NCBI GenBank assembly: GCA_900547915.1
Contig: URIN01000102.1
Coordinates: forward strand, 1-6,104
DNA length: 6,104 nt
From: an uncultured Clostridium sp.
Lineage (GTDB): Bacteria; Bacillota; Clostridia; Oscillospirales; Acutalibacteraceae
Reading direction: 5' to 3'
The notes beneath the pieces were generated by a model. The model had not been told where the DNA came from, ran no database searches, and saw only the letters and a program-made list of their open reading frames with translations. Every line of letters starts with the position of its first letter. Position 1 is the first letter of the stretch. This document shows, piece by piece, positions 1 through 5,524 of the stretch. Both the position numbers and the translations under genes were made by a program.

Positions 1-10
1 AATATATTGT

Positions 11-943
11 TCACAAAACTGAAGACAGCGCAACTATTACCGGCATTGTTACAACTGAGAGTATACTTGTCTGCGCGGCTATTTCGGAACCGAGGCCCGC
101 ATCATTATCATATTTTGCGGCGTACATAGCTGTATTCGTTGCAGTTGGCGCGGAAGCAGAAATCGCCATAGCTGTAAGCAAATCTCCTGAAACTCCGCAG
201 AGTTTGAAAAGCAACGTCATAATAATCGGAATAAATATTAGTCTCAAAAAAGATACAAAGAATATCTCTTTTTTTATAAAAACATTTTTAAAATTAGCAT
301 TAGCCAGAAATGTGCCGAAAATTATCATTGCAAGCGGTGAATTTATACCGCCTGCAAGTTCCATGGGATAATCAATTATGTGCGGCAGTTTTACTCTTAA
401 CAAAAAAAGCGGTATGCCGATTATTACCGAGATAGTTCCCGGGTTTAAAATTATTTTTTTAGCATTAATTTTTGCTTTTTTGCCGCTGATAACAAAGATA
501 CCATAAGTGAAGGCGAAAATGTTAAACACGCCTATATAAACAGAACAATAGAATACGCCCTCATCGCCTATTACATTCTGCGCAAGCGGCAGGGCAAGAA
601 AAGCGGCGTTTGAAAAGACGGTACCGTACTGGAGCAAACCTCTTTCTAGCACACTTTTACGCTTTCTGAACGCCAGTGCTGATACTCCCATACCAAACAG
701 ATGAGTGGCTGCAGCGCAGGCAAAAGCAATAAATAATCCTGTAACATGTTGTGCCGAATACTCAATACTCAAAAAGCTGTGAACGACAGCTATAGGAAGA
801 ATAATATTGAAAAGAAGATTAATTACACGCTTTGCATCATCACGTGTAAACACGCCGAATTTATCAGCTGCAAAGCCGATACCGGCTATTATATAAAGCA
901 TTAAAACCTGTATTGCAATCGTTTTTAGGTTTTCAAAAAACAA
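11..943 (-). CDS. AEC-family (auxin efflux carrier type) transporter
   Basis: A 310-residue integral membrane protein of the AEC family, whose bacterial members include malate and malonate permeases (MleP, MdcF types). Hydrophobicity suggests ten membrane segments in two blocks of five, roughly residues 8-26, 38-58, 66-92, 103-124, 128-152, 167-184, 197-216, 228-248, 254-275 and 287-308. Family-like stretches are SNAAFLALPL (111-120), NPGTISVIIGIP (167-178), the INSPLAMIIFGT loop-helix (200-211) and SASAPTATNTAMYA (262-275). Length is typical and the protein looks complete. The start is TTG: a stop lies six codons upstream in frame, an AGAAGG site sits at the right distance, and the first ATG downstream would cut into TM1. 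It lies 2 nt after the membrane protein gene and is probably last in the citrate synthase operon, although what follows is outside the window. The substrate is not readable from the sequence; a di- or tricarboxylate is inferred from the neighbour. Confidence 0.9.
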   Translation of the reverse strand: MFFENLKTIAIQVLMLYIIAGIGFAADKFGVFTRDDAKRVINLLFNIILPIAVVHSFLSIEYSAQHVTGLFIAFACAAATHLFGMGVSALAFRKRKSVLERGLLQYGTVFSNAAFLALPLAQNVIGDEGVFYCSVYIGVFNIFAFTYGIFVISGKKAKINAKKIILNPGTISVIIGIPLFLLRVKLPHIIDYPMELAGGINSPLAMIIFGTFLANANFKNVFIKKEIFFVSFLRLIFIPIIMTLLFKLCGVSGDLLTAMAISASAPTATNTAMYAAKYDNDAGLGSEIAAQTSILSVVTMPVIVALSSVL

Positions 944-945
944 AA

Positions 946-1779
946 CTAAACCTTCTTTTTAAATGAAATATCAAAAGCCACGGCGAAAGCAAAAAGTCCC
1001 GTAAACAAGAACGCCGGAGAAGAGTATTCCGGCACAGGCATACTGATACCGGCAATAAGTGACACAATACGAGGTAAAACGAGCACAACGCAAAGCGCAC
1101 CATATGTATAACCAAAAAAGACAAGAGTGCCCATTCGGCTGAATGTTTTTTCACTCTGCGCCGCAAAAAGAAAGAAAAATAAAAGCCCGAAAACAAGGCA
1201 GAAATTTTTGAGGGCAGAATCCACATCATAAAGCGCATCGCCGTATTCAGTAAGACTTACAAGCACATTGCAGAACACCCACAAAAATGGAGCAAAGCAA
1301 AGAATTTTAAGCCTGCCGAATTCAAATCTGCTTGTACGTGAACTCTGGCTGAGTATTGCAAAATATGCACAGCAGATCAGTGCGGACACAACACACAAAA
1401 TCATGGGAATAATACGGTTAACGGCTATGAAAGCTGTTTTTGAAATATAGTTGTAACAGCTGACACACTGAAAAATGAAATCGTAAAACATTCCTGCTGT
1501 ACACAGAAGCGACATAAAAAACATTCCTTTGCCCTCAACAAAATCAAACTCAGAAGTTTTTTTATTGAAGAAAGCAAAAGACGTTACCGCAAAAAGCAGC
1601 ACGGAAACAACGATATTTATATATAAATCAGTTATAAGATTCTTTGCGTCACTGAGAACATAGCCCGTAGACAAATCCGTATAATAAAAAAGCTGTATAC
1701 ATCTTATAACAACGGCGCCGACTGTGGTGAGTGCGGCGCACGCCGTTAAAAGTTTACTTTTGAAATTCGTTTTTTTCAC
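946..1779 (-). CDS. Unrecognised 8-TM cysteine-rich membrane protein in the citrate synthase operon
   Basis: I do not recognise this 277-residue protein. It has about eight predicted membrane segments, roughly residues 10-31, 50-71, 84-104, 118-143, 157-177, 190-208, 217-243 and 254-272, with lysine-rich ends (KKTNFKSK at the N-terminus, FKKKV at the C-terminus). It has 12 cysteines (14, 27, 93, 105, 108, 129, 136, 137, 161, 170, 194, 230), most within membrane segments, including a CVSC motif at 105-108 and a CC pair. No soluble domain, ATP-binding motif or known transporter signature is visible. The start is GTG, overlapping the citrate synthase stop as GTGA (4 nt), which suggests translational coupling; the upstream AAAAGAAA is a poor ribosome binding site. 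Its position between citrate synthase and a carboxylate-type transporter suggests a membrane role linked to them, but that is inference only. Confidence 0.8.
   Translation of the reverse strand: MKKTNFKSKLLTACAALTTVGAVVIRCIQLFYYTDLSTGYVLSDAKNLITDLYINIVVSVLLFAVTSFAFFNKKTSEFDFVEGKGMFFMSLLCTAGMFYDFIFQCVSCYNYISKTAFIAVNRIIPMILCVVSALICCAYFAILSQSSRTSRFEFGRLKILCFAPFLWVFCNVLVSLTEYGDALYDVDSALKNFCLVFGLLFFFLFAAQSEKTFSRMGTLVFFGYTYGALCVVLVLPRIVSLIAGISMPVPEYSSPAFLFTGLFAFAVAFDISFKKKV
951..956 (-). promoter_or_regulatory. Ribosome binding site supporting the TTG start of the AEC transporter
   Basis: The minus strand reads AGAAGG here, followed by 7 nt and then the TTG at 943. It lies inside the last codons of the upstream membrane protein gene. 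It decides the start, because no ATG or GTG is available upstream in frame. Confidence 0.65.
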
Positions 1780-3146
1780 TTTCTTTTACTGATAGGGGTA
1801 TAATCTCTTCTCTGTGAAACGCTCTTATAAGCAGGTCTGATGATACGTTTGCTTGAAGTGAGCTCCTCAAGACGGTGAGCACACCAGCCAACTATTCTTG
1901 AACCGGCAAAAAGCGGTGTGAACAGATCCTCCGGTATTCCGAGCACTTTATAGCAAAGTCCGGAATAAAGGTCTACATTTGCACAGATCTCTTTTTCTTC
2001 TCCCTTTAACTCATGAAGCAGTTCAGGTGTAACTTTCTCTACATTCTCAAGGGTCTTGAACTCTTTTTCAAAACCTGCCTGATATGCAAGCTCCCTTGCG
2101 CTGTTTTTAAGTATAACGGCACGCGGGTCAGAAACGGTATAAACAGCGTGACCCATACCGTAGATAAGTCCGAGACCGTCACCCGCCTCTTTATTGAGAA
2201 TCTTTACAAGATAATCCTTTACCTGTGCCTCATCAGTTGAGTCAGGCACGTTTTCCATTATCTCGTACATCATATTGGTAGTCTTGACATTGGCACCGCC
2301 GTGACGAGGGCCTTTAAGCGAACCTATACCTGCTGCAATTGCCGAATAAGTATCAGTACCGCTTGATGTAAGAACTCTTGTTGCAAATGTAGAGTTGTTA
2401 CCGCCGCCGTGGTCAGCGTGAAGCATAAGTATGATATCAAGCAGTTTTGCCTCTTCATCAGTATACTGCTTATCACTTCTTGTCTGGCGAAGTATGTACT
2501 GAGCAGTTGAAAGACCTCTTTTTATCGGGTGAAGGAACATAGTTTTGCCGTAAAACGCTCTTCTCTTAACCTGATAAGCAACAGTTAAAATAGTTGGGAA
2601 CTGAGCTATCAGCTGCAAGCTCTGGCGCAGTACGTTCTGAACTGAGATATCATCCGGATTTTCATCATAAGAATAGAGACCCAAAATACAGCGGGCAAGT
2701 TTATTCATAATATCCTTTGACGGGTTTTTAATCATCATATCCTCAATGAAATCATCGGGCAGGAAACGGCATACATCGATAACCTCATAAAGAGAATTGA
2801 GCTGTGAAGGGGTTGGGAGTTCGCCGAAAAGCAAAAGCCAAACAACCTCTTCGAAGCCGAAACGGTTTTCGGCAACACAATTTTCAACTATATCATTAAT
2901 ATCATAGCCACGGTATGAAAGTTTACCTTCTTTTGCAACTTTCTCACCGTCAAGGATATAGTAACCCTCAACAGAGCATATTCTTGTAAGACCGGCCATA
3001 ACGCCTGTGCCGTCTTCATTTCTAAGACCGCGTTTAACATGATATCTTTCAAAATCACTTTGACGGATAGAGTTGTTTTTTTCAAGTTCGCCGCATAATT
3101 TGGAAATAGCATCCATAGAAATAGGTGAAATGTATTTTGATGACAT
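1776..3146 (-). CDS. gltA: Citrate synthase (citrate/2-methylcitrate synthase family)
   Basis: Cytosolic enzyme condensing oxaloacetate with acetyl-CoA to citrate and CoA, the entry to the oxidative branch leading to 2-oxoglutarate and glutamate. The protein has 456 residues. By correspondence with pig citrate synthase the catalytic residues are present: His282 in GPRHGGAN (pig His274), His333 in GMGHAVY (His320) and Asp392 in NVDLYSG (Asp375). The substrate-binding LHADHGGGNNS (242-252), DPR with Arg342 (Arg329) and the GSRIVGWCAHRLEE region near the C-terminus are also present. The extended N-terminus followed by GYYILDG and KLSYRGYDINDIVENC resembles the longer clostridial forms. Start: ATG at 3146 has an AAGGAG 8 nt upstream. 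A GTG three codons earlier (3155) overlaps that site and is rejected. A 2-methylcitrate synthase role cannot be excluded, but no other 2-methylcitrate cycle gene is present. No aconitase or isocitrate dehydrogenase gene is adjacent. Confidence 0.96.
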   Translation of the reverse strand: MSSKYISPISMDAISKLCGELEKNNSIRQSDFERYHVKRGLRNEDGTGVMAGLTRICSVEGYYILDGEKVAKEGKLSYRGYDINDIVENCVAENRFGFEEVVWLLLFGELPTPSQLNSLYEVIDVCRFLPDDFIEDMMIKNPSKDIMNKLARCILGLYSYDENPDDISVQNVLRQSLQLIAQFPTILTVAYQVKRRAFYGKTMFLHPIKRGLSTAQYILRQTRSDKQYTDEEAKLLDIILMLHADHGGGNNSTFATRVLTSSGTDTYSAIAAGIGSLKGPRHGGANVKTTNMMYEIMENVPDSTDEAQVKDYLVKILNKEAGDGLGLIYGMGHAVYTVSDPRAVILKNSARELAYQAGFEKEFKTLENVEKVTPELLHELKGEEKEICANVDLYSGLCYKVLGIPEDLFTPLFAGSRIVGWCAHRLEELTSSKRIIRPAYKSVSQRRDYTPISKRK

Positions 3147-3183
3147 TTTAATCACTCCTTAACCTTGCTGATGTCATAAAAAA
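3140..3183 (-). promoter_or_regulatory. Possible leader hairpin covering the citrate synthase start codon
   Basis: In the mRNA, AUGACAU (3177-3171) is exactly complementary to AUGUCAU (3146-3140), which contains the citrate synthase AUG. The six U residues just upstream (3183-3178) could add four A-U pairs across a one-base bulge. The loop is 24 nt and carries the AAGGAG. The stem is A/U-rich, so its strength is doubtful; it could modulate initiation or be chance. Confidence 0.25.
3155..3160 (-). promoter_or_regulatory. Ribosome binding site of citrate synthase
   Basis: The minus strand reads AAGGAG, 8 nt before the ATG at 3146. It fixes the start there, because the alternative GTG at 3155-3153 shares a base with this site and could not use it. 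Confidence 0.85.
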
Positions 3184-3202
3184 CCAAAGTCTATTATACA
3201 AT
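3173..3202 (+). promoter_or_regulatory. Sigma-E-like sporulation promoter of the small divergent gene
   Basis: The plus strand reads GTCATAAA (3173-3180), then 14 nt, then TATACAAT (3195-3202). The mother-cell sporulation factor sigma-E is known to prefer a -35 like KMATATT and a -10 like CATACA-T with 14-15 nt between. Here the -10 differs only at the first base, and the -35 keeps the core TCATA. No convincing sigma-A promoter was found for this gene. Transcription would start about 3209, some 25 nt before the ATG. The -10 overlaps the opposing sigma-A -10. Confidence 0.45.
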
Positions 3203-3205
3203 AGA
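3190..3205. repeat. Short inverted repeat over the divergent -10 boxes
   Basis: TCTATT and AATAGA form perfect 6-nt arms around a 4-nt centre (ATAC). The dyad lies exactly on the two overlapping -10 regions, so it could be an operator. It is also partly forced by the A/T-rich promoter sequence, so support is weak. Confidence 0.25.
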
Positions 3206-3222
3206 ATAATATATAAAGTCAA
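3193..3222 (-). promoter_or_regulatory. Vegetative (sigma-A type) promoter of the citrate synthase operon
   Basis: On the minus strand there is TTGACT (3222-3217; five of six matches to TTGACA), an 18-nt spacer, and a perfect TATAAT (3198-3193). Transcription would begin near 3186, giving a leader of about 40 nt. The -35 box overlaps the first bases of the ribosome binding site of the divergent small gene. No other good promoter is seen before the downstream two genes, consistent with one transcript. Confidence 0.8.
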
Positions 3223-3227
3223 GGAGG
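3221..3227 (+). promoter_or_regulatory. Strong ribosome binding site of the small plus-strand gene
   Basis: AAGGAGG, seven of seven to the anti-Shine-Dalgarno complement, lies 7 nt before the ATG at 3235. This near-ideal arrangement is the main reason to believe the 42-codon gene is translated, or recently was. Confidence 0.8.
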
Positions 3228-3234
3228 CGAAAAA

Positions 3235-3363
3235 ATGAAGAAAGCCGTTATAATTTTTCTAATATTGTACGCACTTACGCTTGCCGTGCCCGCCGTATCG
3301 TGCATAAATCCGGCGGCGGACAGCAGCACAAGAGAACTTGTTACCCTTTTTAACGAAGAATAA
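3235..3363 (+). CDS. Small exported or membrane-anchored peptide (42 aa), possibly the N-terminal stub of a SpoIID-like sporulation protein
   Basis: This 42-residue product begins MKKAVIIFLILYALTLAVP, a classic signal or membrane segment with two lysines and a hydrophobic core (residues 4-20). A lipobox-like AVSC follows (20-23); Val at -2 and Ser at -1 make it a weak one. After Cys23 only a short polar tail remains, ending RELVTLFNEE. It has an ideal ribosome binding site and a sigma-E-like promoter, and is divergent from citrate synthase. Its stop lies 6 nt from the end of the convergent gerC gene. From memory of the family, SpoIID (a mother-cell peptidoglycan hydrolase needed for engulfment and made under sigma-E) starts with such an anchor, a short linker and then a strand resembling VTLFNEE. 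A truncated spoIID is therefore plausible, though unproven. The alternative is a genuine small sporulation membrane peptide. Confidence 0.6.
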   Translation: MKKAVIIFLILYALTLAVPAVSCINPAADSSTRELVTLFNEE

Positions 3364-3402
3364 CAAATATTAATACCCGCTTGCGTTTTCGTTAACTTTT
3401 TT
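3350..3402 (+). terminator. Weak possible terminator for the small plus-strand gene
   Basis: TTAACGAAGA (3350-3359) can pair with TTTTCGTTAA (3386-3395), a 10-bp stem with one G-U pair, followed by C and six T residues (3397-3402). The 26-nt loop is large and the stem A/U-rich, so termination would be inefficient. The downstream arm lies in the 3' end of gerC. No T-tract follows on the minus strand, so it would not serve the germination operon. Confidence 0.3.
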
Positions 3403-4506
3403 AAGTTTACAAGTGCTTTTTACCTCAAGGCGTACCGAGCCGAGCCGGTCTTTCCAGTTATCACTTAGCAAAGCGTAATCAGACGGCGAACGCGCCGCGA
3501 GGTTTTCTCCTATTCTCAGGCAATCACTACCGTAAAGCACGCAGGAATCAAATGCCGAACGGCATCTTTTTTCAAGTTCGCTCTGTGCCTGAGAAGATAT
3601 ATTTTGCAAGTCTTTTTTTGAAATCATACCCTCTGCTCCGTTTTCAAGTTCTTCCACGGACAATGTGGACGATATTTCTACCGAATAAATGACCGTACCG
3701 TTTTCAACGCGTGCATCTGTTTTGGTTTTAGAGTCAGAAATCTCCGCGCCTATTTTTCCGTAATCTTCGGATTCAAACTCGAAATAACCTTTATCCACTT
3801 TATCTGTTAACAGCAAAAAACCTAAAATTTGGGTTTCGGGAAGAACATTTGCAAGTTTTATATCATCATACACTGCTATCCCCGTAACCTCAGCGCTGTC
3901 ACTGCCGGCAGAAACTACGGGCAGGTAAATATCAGAAGTTTTATCTTTATAAAGATTTAGCATTTCATTAACTGATACATATGCGGCAAAGCCTCCCGCC
4001 TCACCGTTATACAGAAGTTCTGCCACTGCCTGAGCAGGCACAAGTGCCCCTCCTATTTTGCTTGAGAGAGTTTCACTTGCCTTGCCAGAGGCAATGCACA
4101 CGGCAACATCGGGGCGCGAATCAGAATCCCTCAGCAGATAGTCAAAGCACAGATTCAAATTATCATTGGCAAGCTCATTTCCGATAACAAGAATTTGGTT
4201 TTGACCGAAAAACAGCTTTTTAGACAGGCTTTCCGAAGTACGCTGCACTGCCGCTGAAATATTTTTTCCGTTACCCTGAACGGTTTTTGTTATATTTCCT
4301 GAGAGAGCGTCTGCACCGCTTCCCTCTTTTGAAAGATTGAGACTTTGAACAGTTACACCTATCTCGCCGTTTTCGTAATCAATTCCCATGCCTTCAACAA
4401 CACTTAAATCCTTGAGATTTTCATTGCCTGCGCAGCCAGAAAAAACAGCGGCGATAAGAATTACGCAAACTGCAGCTTTAATTATTTCTTTTATCTTCAA
4501 TACCAT
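3370..4506 (-). CDS. gerAC: Ger(x)C-family spore germination lipoprotein (C subunit)
   Basis: C subunit of a nutrient germinant receptor, a lipoprotein anchored on the outer face of the spore inner membrane next to the A and B subunits. It is 378 residues long, normal for the family. A lipoprotein signal is clear: KIKEIIK, hydrophobic residues 11-22 and the lipobox FSGC with Cys25. The N-terminal domain has DLSVVEGMGIDYENG (33-47); the family stretch FGQNQILVIGNELA (100-113) and YLLRDSDSRPDVAVCIASGKA (123-143) follow. The C-terminal domain ends with WKDRLGSVRLEVKST (351-365) and a short polar tail, so the gene is complete. The start ATG lies inside the end of the permease gene (29-nt overlap) with only a modest AGAAAG-like site, suggesting coupled translation. 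The symbol follows B. subtilis gerA naming; the paralogue and germinant are not determinable here. Confidence 0.93.
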   Translation of the reverse strand: MVLKIKEIIKAAVCVILIAAVFSGCAGNENLKDLSVVEGMGIDYENGEIGVTVQSLNLSKEGSGADALSGNITKTVQGNGKNISAAVQRTSESLSKKLFFGQNQILVIGNELANDNLNLCFDYLLRDSDSRPDVAVCIASGKASETLSSKIGGALVPAQAVAELLYNGEAGGFAAYVSVNEMLNLYKDKTSDIYLPVVSAGSDSAEVTGIAVYDDIKLANVLPETQILGFLLLTDKVDKGYFEFESEDYGKIGAEISDSKTKTDARVENGTVIYSVEISSTLSVEELENGAEGMISKKDLQNISSQAQSELEKRCRSAFDSCVLYGSDCLRIGENLAARSPSDYALLSDNWKDRLGSVRLEVKSTCKLKKVNENASGY

Positions 4507-5524
4507 TCTTCTTTCTTGAGAAAATCAGATATAAAAGCGGCAGCACAAACGCAAACACCGCAAAAGCGGGATAAAGCACAAGTTCCTGCCGTTTTTCAAA
4601 CGAAGTGCCGTAAAGCATAAAAATACTTATTCCGAACATAGCTGCCGCACACGCAATATATCTGACGTTTTTTCTTCGAATCGGGAACGACTCACCTGCG
4701 CAGTAAATAAAAAGAGTTACTTTTAAAAACGCGGCAAATATCCACAGTGCGGTAAATATAACTTCAAGACGTTCACCTGTACCGAGCTTTGAAAGCTGAG
4801 ACACCTGAAAAAGCGGATAAGCCGAAAGGGATGCCGTATCACCGAGAACGCCTACGGTAAATCCAATAAGCAGCATCATTGCAAAATATGCCGCAGTCAT
4901 TGAAAAATAATACGGTTTTACAGCTTTGCCGTTAACCTTAGGAGCAAGCGCAATAAAAAGGACAAGCTCATTTGTGCTGCAAACTGAAAAAAGAATATTC
5001 ATAATGATATTTTCGCCTGAATTCTGCGTTACTGGAAACAGGTTAAGATATGAAAAGTCTCCTGAACCCTCGGCTATAACCCCCACTATTCCTAATATCG
5101 TGAGAACAAACACCATTGATCCGAAACGTGAAATTGCCTCAACACCGAGAGAAGCCGCATATGCGCAGGCAGCTATCATAAGACCGGCAAGCACGGCTAT
5201 TTTAGTGCTTTGATTAAGCTCCGTTGAAGAAAACACGGCAAATTTTGCAATATTTACAGCTCCCGAAAAAATAAAATACAAACCGTAAAGCACACTTAGT
5301 ATTTTATTATCCATAACACTTTTGCCCTTTACCGATGAAATGACTGCCGGCAAAGAAATAAGTGCCGTAACAACGAGAGCCGCCAAAGTGCTGTAAACAA
5401 GATCTAGCGAATAACGGCTTTTAAGTGCCGAACTGCTTACTGTAAAACCTATTATAAAACGGCTTACAAAAAGCAGAAAAAACAGATTTACGGGAGCTAT
5501 CATATTTCTTTTATATTTAATCAT
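4478..5524 (-). CDS. gerAB: GerAB/ArcD/ProY-family spore germination permease (B subunit)
   Basis: B subunit of the germinant receptor, an amino-acid-permease-like (APC superfamily) protein of the spore inner membrane thought to bind the germinant. It is 348 residues long, with about ten membrane segments spread from residue 8 to 336. Family signs include GVEAISRFGSMVFVLT (127-142), the DFSYLNLFPV stretch (156-165) and the typical AYPLFQVSQLSKLGTGERLE (235-254) leading into a helix with WIFAAFLKVTLFIYCA (261-276). Start: ATG overlaps the gerA stop as ATGATTAA (8 nt). A GGGGTG lies 12 nt upstream, a rather distant ribosome site, so coupling to gerA translation is likely. The end overlaps the start of the C-subunit gene. 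The symbol is a family-level name. Confidence 0.93.
   Translation of the reverse strand: MIKYKRNMIAPVNLFFLLFVSRFIIGFTVSSSALKSRYSLDLVYSTLAALVVTALISLPAVISSVKGKSVMDNKILSVLYGLYFIFSGAVNIAKFAVFSSTELNQSTKIAVLAGLMIAACAYAASLGVEAISRFGSMVFVLTILGIVGVIAEGSGDFSYLNLFPVTQNSGENIIMNILFSVCSTNELVLFIALAPKVNGKAVKPYYFSMTAAYFAMMLLIGFTVGVLGDTASLSAYPLFQVSQLSKLGTGERLEVIFTALWIFAAFLKVTLFIYCAGESFPIRRKNVRYIACAAAMFGISIFMLYGTSFEKRQELVLYPAFAVFAFVLPLLYLIFSRKKNGIEDKRNN

Noticed and set aside
933..1238. Minus-strand open frame of 101 codons overlapping the unknown membrane protein gene.
   Set aside because: Lies in a shifted frame over a well-supported membrane gene and the start of the AEC gene; arginine/serine-rich low-sense composition and no ribosome binding site.
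2013..2240. Plus-strand open frame antisense to citrate synthase.
   Set aside because: Fully inside a conserved coding gene on the other strand; no promoter or ribosome site noticed.
3148..3177. Nine-codon open frame (MTSARLRSD) in the citrate synthase leader, ending 1 nt before its ATG.
   Set aside because: Only a T-run precedes its ATG, with no ribosome binding site, and the frame is short enough to arise by chance. It also coincides with the hairpin arm and ribosome site, which explain the sequence better.
3289..3319. GC-rich inverted repeat (CCGCCG / CGGCGG) inside the small gene, considered as a terminator for the germination operon.
   Set aside because: Stem of only 6-7 bp with a loop of about 15 nt and no T-tract on either strand; explained by Pro/Ala codons.
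4926..5213. Plus-strand open frame of 95 codons antisense to the germination permease.
   Set aside because: Antisense shadow of a conserved gene; no start signals and no recognisable protein features.
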